A DNA stretch of 39,271 nucleotides from positions 1-39,271 of the IMG/VR virus record IMGVR_UViG_3300046660_000411; one strand, written 5' to 3'. Every line of letters starts with the position of its first letter. Positions within the stretch are counted from its first letter, which is position 1. Positions 7,590 to 15,570 of this stretch are shown here, in pieces. The stretch is from a virus. The position numbers and the translations under genes are program-made. Under the pieces are notes generated by a model that was not told where the DNA came from, did not search any database, and saw nothing but the letters and a program-made list of their open reading frames with translations.

Positions 7590-8496
7590 GGCCAGCCACC
7601 GTCACGTTGGTGCCAGCGCAGTGCGTCGCCTGGGTGTCATTGACCACGACGTCCGCAGCCGGCGACAAGAGCGCGACGTTCTGCACGCCCTCGACGAAAA
7701 GCGCAGCGACGATTCCCGCGCGGGTGACGTCCATGCCGAGCTTTCCTGCCCCGGCGATCATCGCGTTGAGGCTGGCGAGCGCGTTCGCCAGGACGACGGT
7801 CGGATCGGGACCGCGGAACAACGTCAGCTGCGCTTCGATGACATAGGTGACGATCGAGGCGGACGCGACGGTGACCAGGTCGGTCAGCGGGCGCACCTTG
7901 TTGCCGAAGACGATGCCGAGGCGATCGCGCACGGCGTCGAGCTGGGCAGCTGTCGCAGTGCCGTCGCCGGTCGCCGACAGGACGGAGACGAGAACCTCGC
8001 TCGGCGCCGGGCTGGTCGCGCTGGCGTCGCGGATCGTGCCATCGGCCGAGCGCGCGTGAAAGACATAAGCGAGGTTCGGCCCGGCGACCGAGAAGCTATC
8101 CGGCGCCAACACGATGCGCTCGCGGAAAGCGGTGTCGCTCTCATACACCGGGTCGATCCCCTGGTCGGGATCGCCTTCATCGATCAGCAGGCGTGGCACG
8201 CCGACCAGCGCGCCGAGATGATCGAGGTTCGATCCGGTCGCATAGGCGACCATGACCTGGCGGGCACGATCGTTGAACGCGGCGCGGATCAGCAACTCGC
8301 GATAGGCGAGCACCTCGAGCAGTTTGACCGCGGGATCGCTTTCGACAGTCGCGTCGAATTCCGGCAGCACGTCGGGCTGCTGCAGATAGGCGATGATGCC
8401 GGCGAGCACGCTTTCGAACGAAAGCTGCTCGACGACGTCGGGTGCGGGCAGGCGCGAGAGGTCGACGGCCGAAGAGCTGGGCGAAGTGCTGGACAC
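7579..8496 (-). CDS. J: Baseplate protein J
   Basis: This is a baseplate wedge protein (gpJ/gp47 family), 305 aa from GTG 8496, matching the 302 aa of P2 J. The hallmark VDLSRLPAPDVVEQLSFE begins near residue 10, and the central block AVKLLEVLAYRELLIRAAFN is typical of the family. An ATG at 8532 would add 12 residues (MAHPALARRHAR) that do not look like J. No ribosome site precedes the GTG. The Ogr-type site at 8543-8561 is centred 56 bp upstream, so J is the first gene of its operon. Confidence 0.92.
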   Translation of the reverse strand: MSSTSPSSSAVDLSRLPAPDVVEQLSFESVLAGIIAYLQQPDVLPEFDATVESDPAVKLLEVLAYRELLIRAAFNDRARQVMVAYATGSNLDHLGALVGVPRLLIDEGDPDQGIDPVYESDTAFRERIVLAPDSFSVAGPNLAYVFHARSADGTIRDASATSPAPSEVLVSVLSATGDGTATAAQLDAVRDRLGIVFGNKVRPLTDLVTVASASIVTYVIEAQLTLFRGPDPTVVLANALASLNAMIAGAGKLGMDVTRAGIVAALFVEGVQNVALLSPAADVVVNDTQATHCAGTNVTVAGLGA

Positions 8497-8542
8497 GCGG
8501 GCATGTCGCCGCGCGAGCGCGGGGTGCGCCACGCCTCACTGC

Positions 8543-8561
8543 TGTAATGGAGCGGGTTACA
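8543..8561 (-). promoter_or_regulatory. Ogr-type late activator site upstream of J
   Basis: TGTAA-N9-TTACA, with the same flanking GC/GC as the sites at 1454 and 15503. It lies between J and the divergent membrane-protein gene at 8661. Its centre is 56 bp from the J start codon. Confidence 0.85.
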
Positions 8562-8660
8562 GCAGCACCAAGGCTAATATGTCCGGTTCGGATCAAAAGC
8601 CTCATCGACTGATTGCGTTGCTCTCGCGCATGACAGATTCAACGCGAGGGAGGGGTTTAG

Positions 8661-9221
8661 ATGACACTTGTGCTTGAGAGAGCTCGCCGGGGTATAGTTC
8701 ACCTCGCGAGCAAACTTGACGATAACGAAACTGACAATGAGAAGATGGCGAAAGCTAATTCTCTTCTTCGCACGTATGGTTGGCTTTTTTTGCCAATCGT
8801 TGCGGTTCTGTGGGCTACGTCGGCCCCTCTCCAGCGATTCGTAGATCCAGATGCGATGAGAGTAATTGGCGCAATATCAGCCGCATTGTTGATTGTTGGA
8901 TATTTTACCTTCCATGCGGAGGGATTGATTCGTCTTGCGTTGGCGTCTTTTTCGTTCTTCTTCTTCGCTATTCTTTGTCTTCTAGTGATGGGGACATTCA
9001 GTACTGCACTCGACCTTTCGCGCAAAAATGACAAGGTCTGCATGGTGTTGGAGCGCGACCTAATTGTTGCGAAGCCTAAGGTTAGTGACGCTGCTACAAA
9101 GTTTCAGGCCCTCGCATGTCGACCGCAGGGTGTTGCGCTCGAGGAGTTGGAACGATTGGCCAATGATCAACGGCGCTCAGTCCCGCGCGCTTCCTTGCCA
9201 CCAGCAGGACCTAAGCCGTAA
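8661..9221 (+). CDS. Three-helix membrane protein, moron between S and J
   Basis: This 186-aa protein has three probable membrane helices, at about residues 38-53, 67-83 and 90-112. The last contains a run of phenylalanines (FSFFFFAILCLL). A soluble C-terminal tail of about 70 residues carries two cysteines (C127 and C153). A strong ribosome site (GGGAGGGG) lies before ATG 8661. The gene is on the opposite strand to the surrounding late genes and is visibly richer in A/T, both signs of acquisition. P2 carries its moron orf30 in the comparable slot after S. I recognise no family. A superinfection-exclusion role is a guess from membrane location and position. Confidence 0.75.
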   Translation: MTLVLERARRGIVHLASKLDDNETDNEKMAKANSLLRTYGWLFLPIVAVLWATSAPLQRFVDPDAMRVIGAISAALLIVGYFTFHAEGLIRLALASFSFFFFAILCLLVMGTFSTALDLSRKNDKVCMVLERDLIVAKPKVSDAATKFQALACRPQGVALEELERLANDQRRSVPRASLPPAGPKP

Positions 9222-9242
9222 CCGCAATTCGGGGCGGGGAGA

Positions 9243-9746
9243 TCAACTGGGTACCGGGAACCGAAGTTGATCCATCGCGCGCTCGAGGATCCTGCGCCGA
9301 TCGTCCGCCGATAGGCCGAGCAGCTCGCGTTTGGGGTAGAGCGCTGTAGGCGCGTGATCCTGCCGCGAGATCTTGTCGGCCAGGCCGTCCTGGTGAACGC
9401 GGAGGATCCGCGAAGCGGCACCCGAAAAACCGACCTCGGCGCCGCCCGGAACGGCGCGCGCCGTGAGCACCCGAGCGACCTTGCGAAACATGCGCCCGCG
9501 CTTCGGGCGCTGCTTTTCGACGTTGACCAGGTTACGCAGCCTGCCGGGCTTGTGCTTCGGCTTTTCCTTGCGGGGCACCATCGCCTCGCCCTCGGGCGTG
9601 ACATTGTCGCGGATCCGCGCAAGGTTTGCCTTACGCACATCACCCGCGATGAGTTTAGCGAGACCGGCGCGCGCGCCAGGCTCGAGCCGCAGCGTCAGCG
9701 CCTCCAGACGTTCGGTGAGTTTGTCGATGTCCCCTGCGTCGCTCAT
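9243..9746 (-). CDS. S: Tail completion protein S
   Basis: This 167-aa P2 gpS-family virion morphogenesis protein is needed for tail completion and head joining. It is basic, with a central RKEKPKHKPGRLRNLVN block and a C-terminal PKRELLGLSADDRRRILE motif that is characteristic of the family. The ATG overlaps the R stop as ATGA. It is the last gene of the O-to-S operon and ends convergent with the membrane moron. Confidence 0.9.
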   Translation of the reverse strand: MSDAGDIDKLTERLEALTLRLEPGARAGLAKLIAGDVRKANLARIRDNVTPEGEAMVPRKEKPKHKPGRLRNLVNVEKQRPKRGRMFRKVARVLTARAVPGGAEVGFSGAASRILRVHQDGLADKISRQDHAPTALYPKRELLGLSADDRRRILERAMDQLRFPVPS

Positions 9747-10240
9747 GCGTCGGGCAACGGGATGACGCGTTCGTCGCCGATCCAGATCTCAGCAAGCGGG
9801 ACTTCGGCAACGGCGCCGTCGAGGAGCATGTCGTCGGGGCTCGGCTCGGGCAGGTGCTCCAAATCCCAGCCACTGCCATCCGCGCGCGGCGTGACCGCCA
9901 CGGCCTCAGTAAGGTCGAATTCGATCAGGATATCGGTCGCATCCTCGCTCAGTATGTCCGCAACGAACGCTATACGATTGTCGTCATTGGCGAATGACAG
10001 GACGAGATCGGGCTGATTGGTGCGAAGCCACATCAGCAGGGGCAACATGACGCGATCGGCGCTGCCCTGGAAAGCTTCCAGCCACAAGCGCGTCTGATAA
10101 CGATATTCCCAGGCGAGTGAGGGGCCGTAGCGCGGCACCAGGCGGCCCTTGTCGACGAACACGCCAAGGCGATCGGGCGATGCCTGCAACTCCGGCAGCG
10201 CCGCCAGCAGAGCTTGCTTGAGGCTGGCAATCTTCTTCAC
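9743..10240 (-). CDS. R: Tail completion protein R
   Basis: This 165-aa P2 gpR homologue acts with S at the head-proximal end of the tail. The start MKKIASLKQALLAALPEL followed by LAWEYRYQTRLWLEAF is typical. I chose GTG 10240 because it overlaps the stop of the lysis lipoprotein as GTGA and gives a length close to P2 R (155 aa). The C-terminus ends in an acidic domain with LAEIWIGDERVIPLP. Confidence 0.9.
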   Translation of the reverse strand: MKKIASLKQALLAALPELQASPDRLGVFVDKGRLVPRYGPSLAWEYRYQTRLWLEAFQGSADRVMLPLLMWLRTNQPDLVLSFANDDNRIAFVADILSEDATDILIEFDLTEAVAVTPRADGSGWDLEHLPEPSPDDMLLDGAVAEVPLAEIWIGDERVIPLPDA

Positions 10241-10578
10241 GGCGTCGGGCTTGCCATGACGACGGAGGGCGCCGGGCAGCTGCCGGGCGCGTCCCAGTTT
10301 ATCAGCCGGTCGAGCTGATCGGCGTTCATGCCGGCATCGCGCGCGAGCTCGACCAGCTTGGCGCGCGCTTCGGGCGGGATCTGTGCGGCCATTCCCTTGG
10401 CGAACGGCGCGGGCCGCTGCGCGCACCGGAGCAGCTCGGCCGGGGGAGGATCATCGACCTTTACGGCGACGGGGATCGGCTTTTCGACAGGGACCGAGAC
10501 GGTCTTAACGCATCCCGGCAAGGTTGCCGAGAGCACCGAACCAGTCATCGCCAACACGATCATCCTGAATTTTGCCAT
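10237..10578 (-). CDS. Rz1: Rz1-like outer-membrane spanin lipoprotein
   Basis: This 113-aa protein begins with a lipoprotein signal: a basic start MAKFR, a hydrophobic stretch, and the lipobox LPGC with the lipidated cysteine near residue 22. It would sit in the outer membrane and pair with the inner-membrane spanin to fuse the two membranes at lysis. The gene overlaps the Rz-like gene by 74 bp in a different frame, the usual Rz/Rz1 arrangement. It is longer than classical Rz1. A C-terminal region (PPEARAKLVELARDAGMNADQLDRL) is helical. The family call rests on the lipobox and gene architecture. Confidence 0.75.
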   Translation of the reverse strand: MAKFRMIVLAMTGSVLSATLPGCVKTVSVPVEKPIPVAVKVDDPPPAELLRCAQRPAPFAKGMAAQIPPEARAKLVELARDAGMNADQLDRLINWDAPGSCPAPSVVMASPTP

Positions 10579-11008
10579 TGGCGGTCTCCATTTCCTTTTC
10601 CGCCGCGCGCTGCGCCTGGCCGTTCGCGGTCGACGCCGTCCGATCGGCGACGGTCCGCTGAATGTGTTGCTCGGTCGCCTTGGCGAGCACCGTGGCGGTC
10701 GCATCGGCCGTGTCTGCGCGGAATTTGGCCAGATACCCGACACGTTGCTCGCACAGGATCCCGCGGGCGTAATTCGCGGGCCGCTTTTTGCCCTTGGCAT
10801 CCGTGACGATGACGGTCGACGCGTCGAAGCCCTGGCCGGCACTCGCGCAGGTTCGTTGCGCCCAGGCGATGACCTGGTCGCGATCGTTGGCCAGATGGCG
10901 AACATGGACATAGATCGCGGCACCGGCGATCGCGACGCCGAGCAGCGCAAGCCATCCGATCTCGCCGAGGATCCAGCCCTTGGCCGCGTTGAACATGCGC
11001 GAGATCAT
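10505..11008 (-). CDS. Rz: Rz-like inner-membrane spanin
   Basis: This is a 167-aa protein starting MISRMFNAAKGWILGEIG, with one N-terminal membrane helix (LALLGVAIAGAAIYVHV). A long alanine- and glutamine-rich periplasmic helical region follows, with two cysteines. Location after lysozyme, single anchor and overlap with the lipoprotein gene identify an i-spanin. ATG 11008 overlaps the lysozyme stop as ATGA. Confidence 0.75.
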   Translation of the reverse strand: MISRMFNAAKGWILGEIGWLALLGVAIAGAAIYVHVRHLANDRDQVIAWAQRTCASAGQGFDASTVIVTDAKGKKRPANYARGILCEQRVGYLAKFRADTADATATVLAKATEQHIQRTVADRTASTANGQAQRAAEKEMETANGKIQDDRVGDDWFGALGNLAGMR

Positions 11009-11532
11009 GGTGCCCTCCCGGTCTCCATCATCACCTCGAGGCGGCGAGCGCGGTCGCCCACCTGGGTATGCCAGAGCGACAATTTCATCCCGGCGACAGC
11101 GCGCCGCCAATCATGGGCTTCGATTGCCGCCAGCGTGTTGACGAACTGCAACAGGCCCTTGGGCTTGATGCCCGGTGCGGCGCGCCGCCCAATTCCCATG
11201 TTGAAGCACATGTTGAGCAGCACGCGTTGCCGCACCGGGTCGAGCGAGCGCCACCATGGCAATTTGGCATCGAGGTCGACTTCGGCCGCGTCGATGTCGT
11301 TGCCAAGCATCACGCGGGATTGTGGGCGGGTGATACCGTTGGCCAATACCGACGCCAGGGTGATTCCCAGCGCTGCGGTCTCGCTCGGGCGGATGCCGAT
11401 CGCGTCGAGATTGCGGCCGACGCCGATCGTGCGCTTGGGCGGTTTCGCCGTGTCGAGATAGACGCGCAACCGCTCACCCTCATCGCGGACGAGCTCGGCC
11501 TCCATCAGTGCGCGATCGTAAGTTTCCGTCAT
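11005..11532 (-). CDS. T4-type endolysin (GH24 lysozyme)
   Basis: This 175-aa peptidoglycan hydrolase has the T4 lysozyme catalytic pattern E18 (RDEGERLRVYLDT), D27 and T35 (KRTIGVGRNLD). The later block VLLNMCFNMG matches the conserved N-MxFN-G region. There is no obvious signal peptide or signal anchor, so export depends on the holin just upstream. ATG 11532 overlaps the holin stop as ATGA. Confidence 0.9.
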   Translation of the reverse strand: MTETYDRALMEAELVRDEGERLRVYLDTAKPPKRTIGVGRNLDAIGIRPSETAALGITLASVLANGITRPQSRVMLGNDIDAAEVDLDAKLPWWRSLDPVRQRVLLNMCFNMGIGRRAAPGIKPKGLLQFVNTLAAIEAHDWRRAVAGMKLSLWHTQVGDRARRLEVMMETGRAP

Positions 11533-11894
11533 TGTCCATCCCCCTTTTTGGGGAGCCAGGACAGGATCGCACTGGGAATGCCGGCGATCGCCGTGCTGGC
11601 GCTGGTGATGAAACCGGGCGTCGCCTTGTAGGCGATCATGCCGAACACAAAGCCCACGCCCTGCAGGACGAAGGCGTCGAGTTCGACTTTCCAGAGGGCG
11701 CGGCACAAAGCGGCGAAGAGCCCAGAGGCGAACCAGCTGACGGTGATTCCGACCGCCAGGCGCGCGAACCGGTCGCGCCAGGTCAGCCCCTTTTCGTAGA
11801 GCAACGAGATCCCGGCGCCCAGCGCTGCCGGCGTCAGCCCGGCGAGGAATGCGAGCCCGTTGGTGATGATCGAGGGGAGGTCGTGCTTGTCCAT
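11529..11894 (-). CDS. Holin-like membrane protein
   Basis: This 121-aa protein has two or three membrane helices: about residues 9-32, 45-67 with SWFASGLFAALCRALW, and 74-112 with GVGFVFGMIAY. The C-terminus is lysine-rich (LPKKGDGQ). Its place directly before the endolysin and the ATGA overlap with it support a holin that permeabilises the inner membrane to release lysozyme. The exact holin family is not clear. Confidence 0.78.
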   Translation of the reverse strand: MDKHDLPSIITNGLAFLAGLTPAALGAGISLLYEKGLTWRDRFARLAVGITVSWFASGLFAALCRALWKVELDAFVLQGVGFVFGMIAYKATPGFITSASTAIAGIPSAILSWLPKKGDGQ

Positions 11895-11896
11895 GG

Positions 11897-12109
11897 TCAG
11901 TCCCAAAGCTGGACGAGGGCGATCTCGGCCGGGGTTGAGGGGAGGTCGGGAATCGTGACGGGCGTGCCCTCGGCGAGCGCGGCGCTGGATTCGGCGATGC
12001 CCGGGTTTGCCTCGAGCACCAGCTCGACCGCGCCAGATCCCTGACCCGTGGTTCGCCACACCAAGGCGTCGATGCTCTCCGCCTGCAGGGCGGTCGCGAT
12101 GCGCGTCAT
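11897..12109 (-). CDS. X: Tail protein X
   Basis: This 70-aa P2 gpX homologue is a short protein with a LysM-like fold needed for tail assembly. The N-terminus MTRIATALQAESIDALVWRT and the C-terminal PDLPSTPAEIALVQLWD are diagnostic. It overlaps the end of L as ATGA and is followed by the holin after 2 nt. Confidence 0.92.
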   Translation of the reverse strand: MTRIATALQAESIDALVWRTTGQGSGAVELVLEANPGIAESSAALAEGTPVTIPDLPSTPAEIALVQLWD

Positions 12110-12576
12110 ATGAGCACCGCTTTCGTTCGGGTCTTGCCGAGGATGTCACGAATCGCCGAGGTGCCGTTGCGGCGATGGTCGTCAGACGAGGCTGCGCGCT
12201 CTTCGCGCCGATCGCGACCCTCATTGGTTGCAGTGATGTCCGATTGGGTGTCCGCGAGATCGGCCGCGGCGAACGAATACACCGCGCGGCGCCAGCGCTG
12301 CAGCAGCACCTTCTCGCCGGCGATGGTCGGACCGGCGATATCGACCAGGGATGTCGCGCCCTCGGCTTCGCGTGCGATGCGCCAGGCGGCCAACGCGATT
12401 GCCACGGTACCCATCGCGGCGATCAGGGAGTCGCGGCACCGGCCTGCGGTGACGTTGGTCCCGATGCGAACAGCGTCCCGAAACTCCGAGATCTTGACCT
12501 CTGGCCACCAATCTGCGGCGATGACGTCACCAACCGTAGGCGTAGGAGCGGGAGGAGCGGCGACGAAGTCGGACAC
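12106..12576 (-). CDS. L: Head completion protein L
   Basis: This 156-aa P2 gpL-family protein stabilises filled heads and forms part of the connector. The motif DWWPEVKISEFRDAVRIG is typical of the N-terminal region, and RWRRAVYSFAAADLAD follows later. It sits 135 bp after M; that gap holds no gene that I can see. Confidence 0.9.
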   Translation of the reverse strand: MSDFVAAPPAPTPTVGDVIAADWWPEVKISEFRDAVRIGTNVTAGRCRDSLIAAMGTVAIALAAWRIAREAEGATSLVDIAGPTIAGEKVLLQRWRRAVYSFAAADLADTQSDITATNEGRDRREERAASSDDHRRNGTSAIRDILGKTRTKAVLI

Positions 12577-12711
12577 GTCAGGATCCTGTTGGCGGTTTAC
12601 GGGGGGTGAGGAAGCGGGCGGAACGCTTTGCCCCGAAAGGCGGCATTACCGTTCGTTTCCGCCCCCCGAGCGCCGCGGGGCGAGCCGTTGAAGACAGGCG
12701 GGCGAGCATGA

Positions 12712-13446
12712 TCAGCTCGCGGAAGTGCTATGCTCGGTCAGCTTGTCGATCCTGCGACCGAGCTGCTCGAGCGTTTTCTTGACGCCCGAGTTGCTGTCCA
12801 GCTCGAGCGCGCGCTTGAGGTTCGCGCGGGCGTCCTCGAGCATCGCGCGAAGTTGGCCAGCGGGACCGTCGCCGCCAGGCTGGATACCATCCGCAAGCCC
12901 GAGCTGGACCAGGCCTAGCGCCTTGTGCAGCTTCGCGCGCACTTGGTCGAAAATGTCCGCATCGGCGACCATGTACGCGACACGCCCCAACACGCTGAGC
13001 GGGAAGGTCTCGCCCTGCCCGAGCGATTTGATCGCGGCATCCGCTACTTCTTCACAGACGAGGGTCGGGGCGGTCCTGTCGAAGCGTTCGGGCAGGGGGA
13101 GTTTGTGGCGGATTAGGTAATCCGCAAGGTCGAGGCCGAAGTCCCAATTGCCGATATCGAGGCCCCAGATCATCAGGTGTGCGACGATATCGTCCTCGGC
13201 GCCGCTGTCCGCCACGAGCACGCCGCGGCACCATTCGAAATATTCGGGCACCAGCTCGCGCTTGAGCTCGACCTTATTCTCGATCGACTGGATCTCGCTA
13301 AGGCGACGGATATCGACCCCCAGCCGCGCGCGCATCGACGCATACTCGGTCGCCGCCTCGCCGAGGCGGTTAGCCACGGGTGAGGCCGACTGCGAAGCGG
13401 CTAGCTGGGCGAGCTGGCGCTCGCGATGCGCGCGGGCGGGGGTCAT
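12712..13446 (-). CDS. M: Terminase small subunit M
   Basis: This 244-aa P2 gpM homologue (247 aa in P2) recognises the packaging site and works with P. Family features include MTPARAHRERQLAQ at the start, ELKRELVPEYFEWCRGVL, and MIWGLDIGNWDFGLDLADY. The C-terminal about 60 residues are helical and charged (LEQLGRRIDKLTEH). ATG 13446 lies 2 nt after the N stop. A longer upstream frame is shadow coding. Confidence 0.92.
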   Translation of the reverse strand: MTPARAHRERQLAQLAASQSASPVANRLGEAATEYASMRARLGVDIRRLSEIQSIENKVELKRELVPEYFEWCRGVLVADSGAEDDIVAHLMIWGLDIGNWDFGLDLADYLIRHKLPLPERFDRTAPTLVCEEVADAAIKSLGQGETFPLSVLGRVAYMVADADIFDQVRAKLHKALGLVQLGLADGIQPGGDGPAGQLRAMLEDARANLKRALELDSNSGVKKTLEQLGRRIDKLTEHSTSAS

Positions 13447-13448
13447 GA

Positions 13449-14501
13449 TCACGCCTTCGGCCCGAGCTGGATGTTCTCGACCAGCGCCGCCTTGGCATAG
13501 TCCTCGACCATGAAGGCGTCGTTGATGCTCTCGTAATTCTCGATCTGGTCGAGCGCGGCCTCGTCCTTGATCGTGCGCCGCGCCGAGCCGATCTGCCAAT
13601 AATAGGACAGGTTCTTCAGGCTGGTGACCATGATGGCATTGGCCGGGAAGAACGGGACCTGCACGGTCGGCTTGCCGCCGAGGTTACGGCTCGACAGCAG
13701 CACGTCCCGGGCGACCGCTTCGGTCGCCTTGTCGCCGGCATCGCTGACGATCTTGAAATACTTCTCCTGGACCAGGTCGCTGCCGACCACCACGACCAGG
13801 TCGGTCGCGGTGCGATACTGCTCGGCGATAAGGTTGCCGATCATGTCGAACACCAGCGCGTCGAGGTTGACATAGTCGGCGCTGCCGGTGTCGGACACGT
13901 AGACCTTCAGGTTGTCGAGGGCGCCGTGCTCCATGACGCGGGCTGGCGCGTAGGTGCGCATCTTGTACAGCCAGCCGTAGTTGACGTCCTGGAGCAGCGG
14001 ATAGGTGACGCGATCGGTCTCATCGGCCGCGTTCACGCCGTTGAAGCCGATGGTGATGATGTCGGACGCCTTCTGGACCAGCACCGCGTCGCGGCAGAGC
14101 TGCTGGAATTCCGGGCGGTGCGCCCAGGCGTCGAGCATGGCGTAAGACCAGGCGTAATCGTAATCGGTCTTTTTGCAGAAATACTGGTCGATCGCGTCGC
14201 TGCCGGTCGGATCGGTCGGCGTGCGACGGTGACCTAGCGCGCGATTCGTGCGGCTCGCGAGCGAGCGGGTAATGCCGACGCCGACGCGGGCGCCCTGCTG
14301 TGCGACAACGGGAACGACGTTGATGCGGCTCAGGAAGTCGCTGGTCAGCTGCAGCTTGGCCTGCAGGCGCTGTTCGATCACAGGCGCGACGTTGAACTGC
14401 TTCAGCTCGCCGGGAACGGCGACGTAGCTTTGATCGAGGGCGTTGAGGCTCGCGACCTGGGCGACATACGAATTGAAGAGAAGGCGGGTTGCGGTCTGCA
14501 T
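13449..14501 (-). CDS. N: Major capsid protein N
   Basis: This 350-aa P2 gpN homologue (357 aa in P2) forms the T=7 head. Conserved blocks include MQTATRLLFNSYVAQVA at the N-terminus, QYFCKKTDYDYAWSYAMLDAWAHRPEF in the middle, and YWQIGSARRTIKDE toward the end. In P2 the O protease removes the first 31 residues. It follows the scaffold gene after 35 nt. Confidence 0.95.
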   Translation of the reverse strand: MQTATRLLFNSYVAQVASLNALDQSYVAVPGELKQFNVAPVIEQRLQAKLQLTSDFLSRINVVPVVAQQGARVGVGITRSLASRTNRALGHRRTPTDPTGSDAIDQYFCKKTDYDYAWSYAMLDAWAHRPEFQQLCRDAVLVQKASDIITIGFNGVNAADETDRVTYPLLQDVNYGWLYKMRTYAPARVMEHGALDNLKVYVSDTGSADYVNLDALVFDMIGNLIAEQYRTATDLVVVVGSDLVQEKYFKIVSDAGDKATEAVARDVLLSSRNLGGKPTVQVPFFPANAIMVTSLKNLSYYWQIGSARRTIKDEAALDQIENYESINDAFMVEDYAKAALVENIQLGPKA

Positions 14502-14536
14502 TTAAGGCTCCGGGGCGATGAGGGCGGCGAGGGGGA

Positions 14537-15385
14537 TCAGCAGTCGGTAAGGTGCTCGGCCGAGCCGGCGCCGCCATTGGCGGGCGAGCGGTTGAAGCCG
14601 TTGGGATTGGTGACGCCCTCGAGCTGCGCCTTGAGCGCGTCGAAGTCGGTCCGGAACTGTGCCTGGGCCTCGGCGATCGGTTTGACCGTGGCGGCGATCG
14701 ACTGCGCGACGGTGCTGCCCATCGCCTCGGCGAAGGCGGCGAAATTGTCATTGGCGGGCTGAGCGGGCGACGGCGCCGGGGACGGTGCGGGCGCAGGCGC
14801 CTGGCTCTCGCCCTTGAACTTGGCCGTGAGAGCCGAGAAGAAACCTGCGATCGCGCCTTCGACTTTGCTGGCGTCGCCGGCCGCGCCGAGGTCGGGCTCG
14901 AATTCGAGCGTGACCGATTCCTCACCCGACGCGCGGACGGTGCCCGGCGCGGTCCGCGAAAACTGCAGGCGCTGGGTGGCGATCGACGCCGGGCTGTCGG
15001 TGAAGGCAAGGCCGACCAGGCCGACCTTGTTGGTGCCGGCGTAGCTGTCGGTGATTTCGACCGAGGGGAACGGCTTCTGATCGGCCGCAGTGAGGGCGGT
15101 CAGCTGATCGTTGCCGTCGACCTGGCAATAGAGAGCGCGACGCTTCACGGACTTGCCGTCGATAACGATATCGTCGGTCTGGGCGCGAACCGCGACAACG
15201 TCGCCATAACCGTTGAAGGGCGGCAAGGGGCTGAAACCCTTGATATGCTCGACGTTGATTCGCGGGGTGTACGTGTCGAGATTGAAGGTCGACACGATCT
15301 CATCGATCATCTGCGCCGTGATCGCGCGACCGTCGCTGATGGTATTGCCTTCGACGAAGGCTCGGAAAAACTTGCTCTTGGCCAT
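14537..15385 (-). CDS. O: Capsid scaffold/protease O
   Basis: This 282-aa P2 gpO homologue (284 aa in P2) has an N-terminal serine protease and a C-terminal scaffold. D18, H47 (NVEH) and S108 (PFPSVEI) match the P2 triad D19, H48, S107. The C-terminal half has proline/alanine-rich linkers and a helix (TVAQSIAATVKPIAEAQAQF) that interacts with capsid. I chose ATG 15385, which begins MAKSKFFRAFVEGNTISDGR, because upstream codons are out of family. AGGAG lies 17 nt upstream. Confidence 0.93.
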   Translation of the reverse strand: MAKSKFFRAFVEGNTISDGRAITAQMIDEIVSTFNLDTYTPRINVEHIKGFSPLPPFNGYGDVVAVRAQTDDIVIDGKSVKRRALYCQVDGNDQLTALTAADQKPFPSVEITDSYAGTNKVGLVGLAFTDSPASIATQRLQFSRTAPGTVRASGEESVTLEFEPDLGAAGDASKVEGAIAGFFSALTAKFKGESQAPAPAPSPAPSPAQPANDNFAAFAEAMGSTVAQSIAATVKPIAEAQAQFRTDFDALKAQLEGVTNPNGFNRSPANGGAGSAEHLTDC

Positions 15386-15502
15386 GGGGCTCGCGCGCTC
15401 CTGATCGATCTCGGGTGGGGCGATCGGCGAAAGGGTCAAACTCCGACCGCCCCGGAGGCCGCAACACGCGCGGACAGCGACATTTTCGCAACGCGGCGCT
15501 GC

Positions 15503-15521
15503 TGTAATCGCGCGGGTTACA
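15503..15521. promoter_or_regulatory. Ogr-type late activator site between O and P (divergent)
   Basis: TGTAA-N9-TTACA with flanking GC, the best match to the sites at 1454 and 8543. It sits between the divergent O and P genes, where P2 has its divergent PO and PP promoters. The centre is 59 bp from the P start codon and 127 bp from the O start. In the P direction a -10-like element, TAGCGT, lies at the same offset as CAGCGT before V. Confidence 0.87.
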
Positions 15522-15570
15522 GCAACGGCAGCGGGAACCGGGCGGGCAGGCGCGGCTAGCGTCCGGTTCC

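Noticed and set aside
7342-8547. 401-codon open frame on the plus strand opposite I and J
   Set aside because: Antisense shadow of the confidently assigned baseplate genes; composition is arginine-, alanine- and aspartate-rich with no domain.
10328-11461. 377-codon plus-strand frame over the lysis genes
   Set aside because: Lies opposite lysozyme and the spanins, which have clear motifs.
14552-15559. 335-codon plus-strand frame opposite O
   Set aside because: Antisense to the scaffold/protease with its catalytic triad; shadow.
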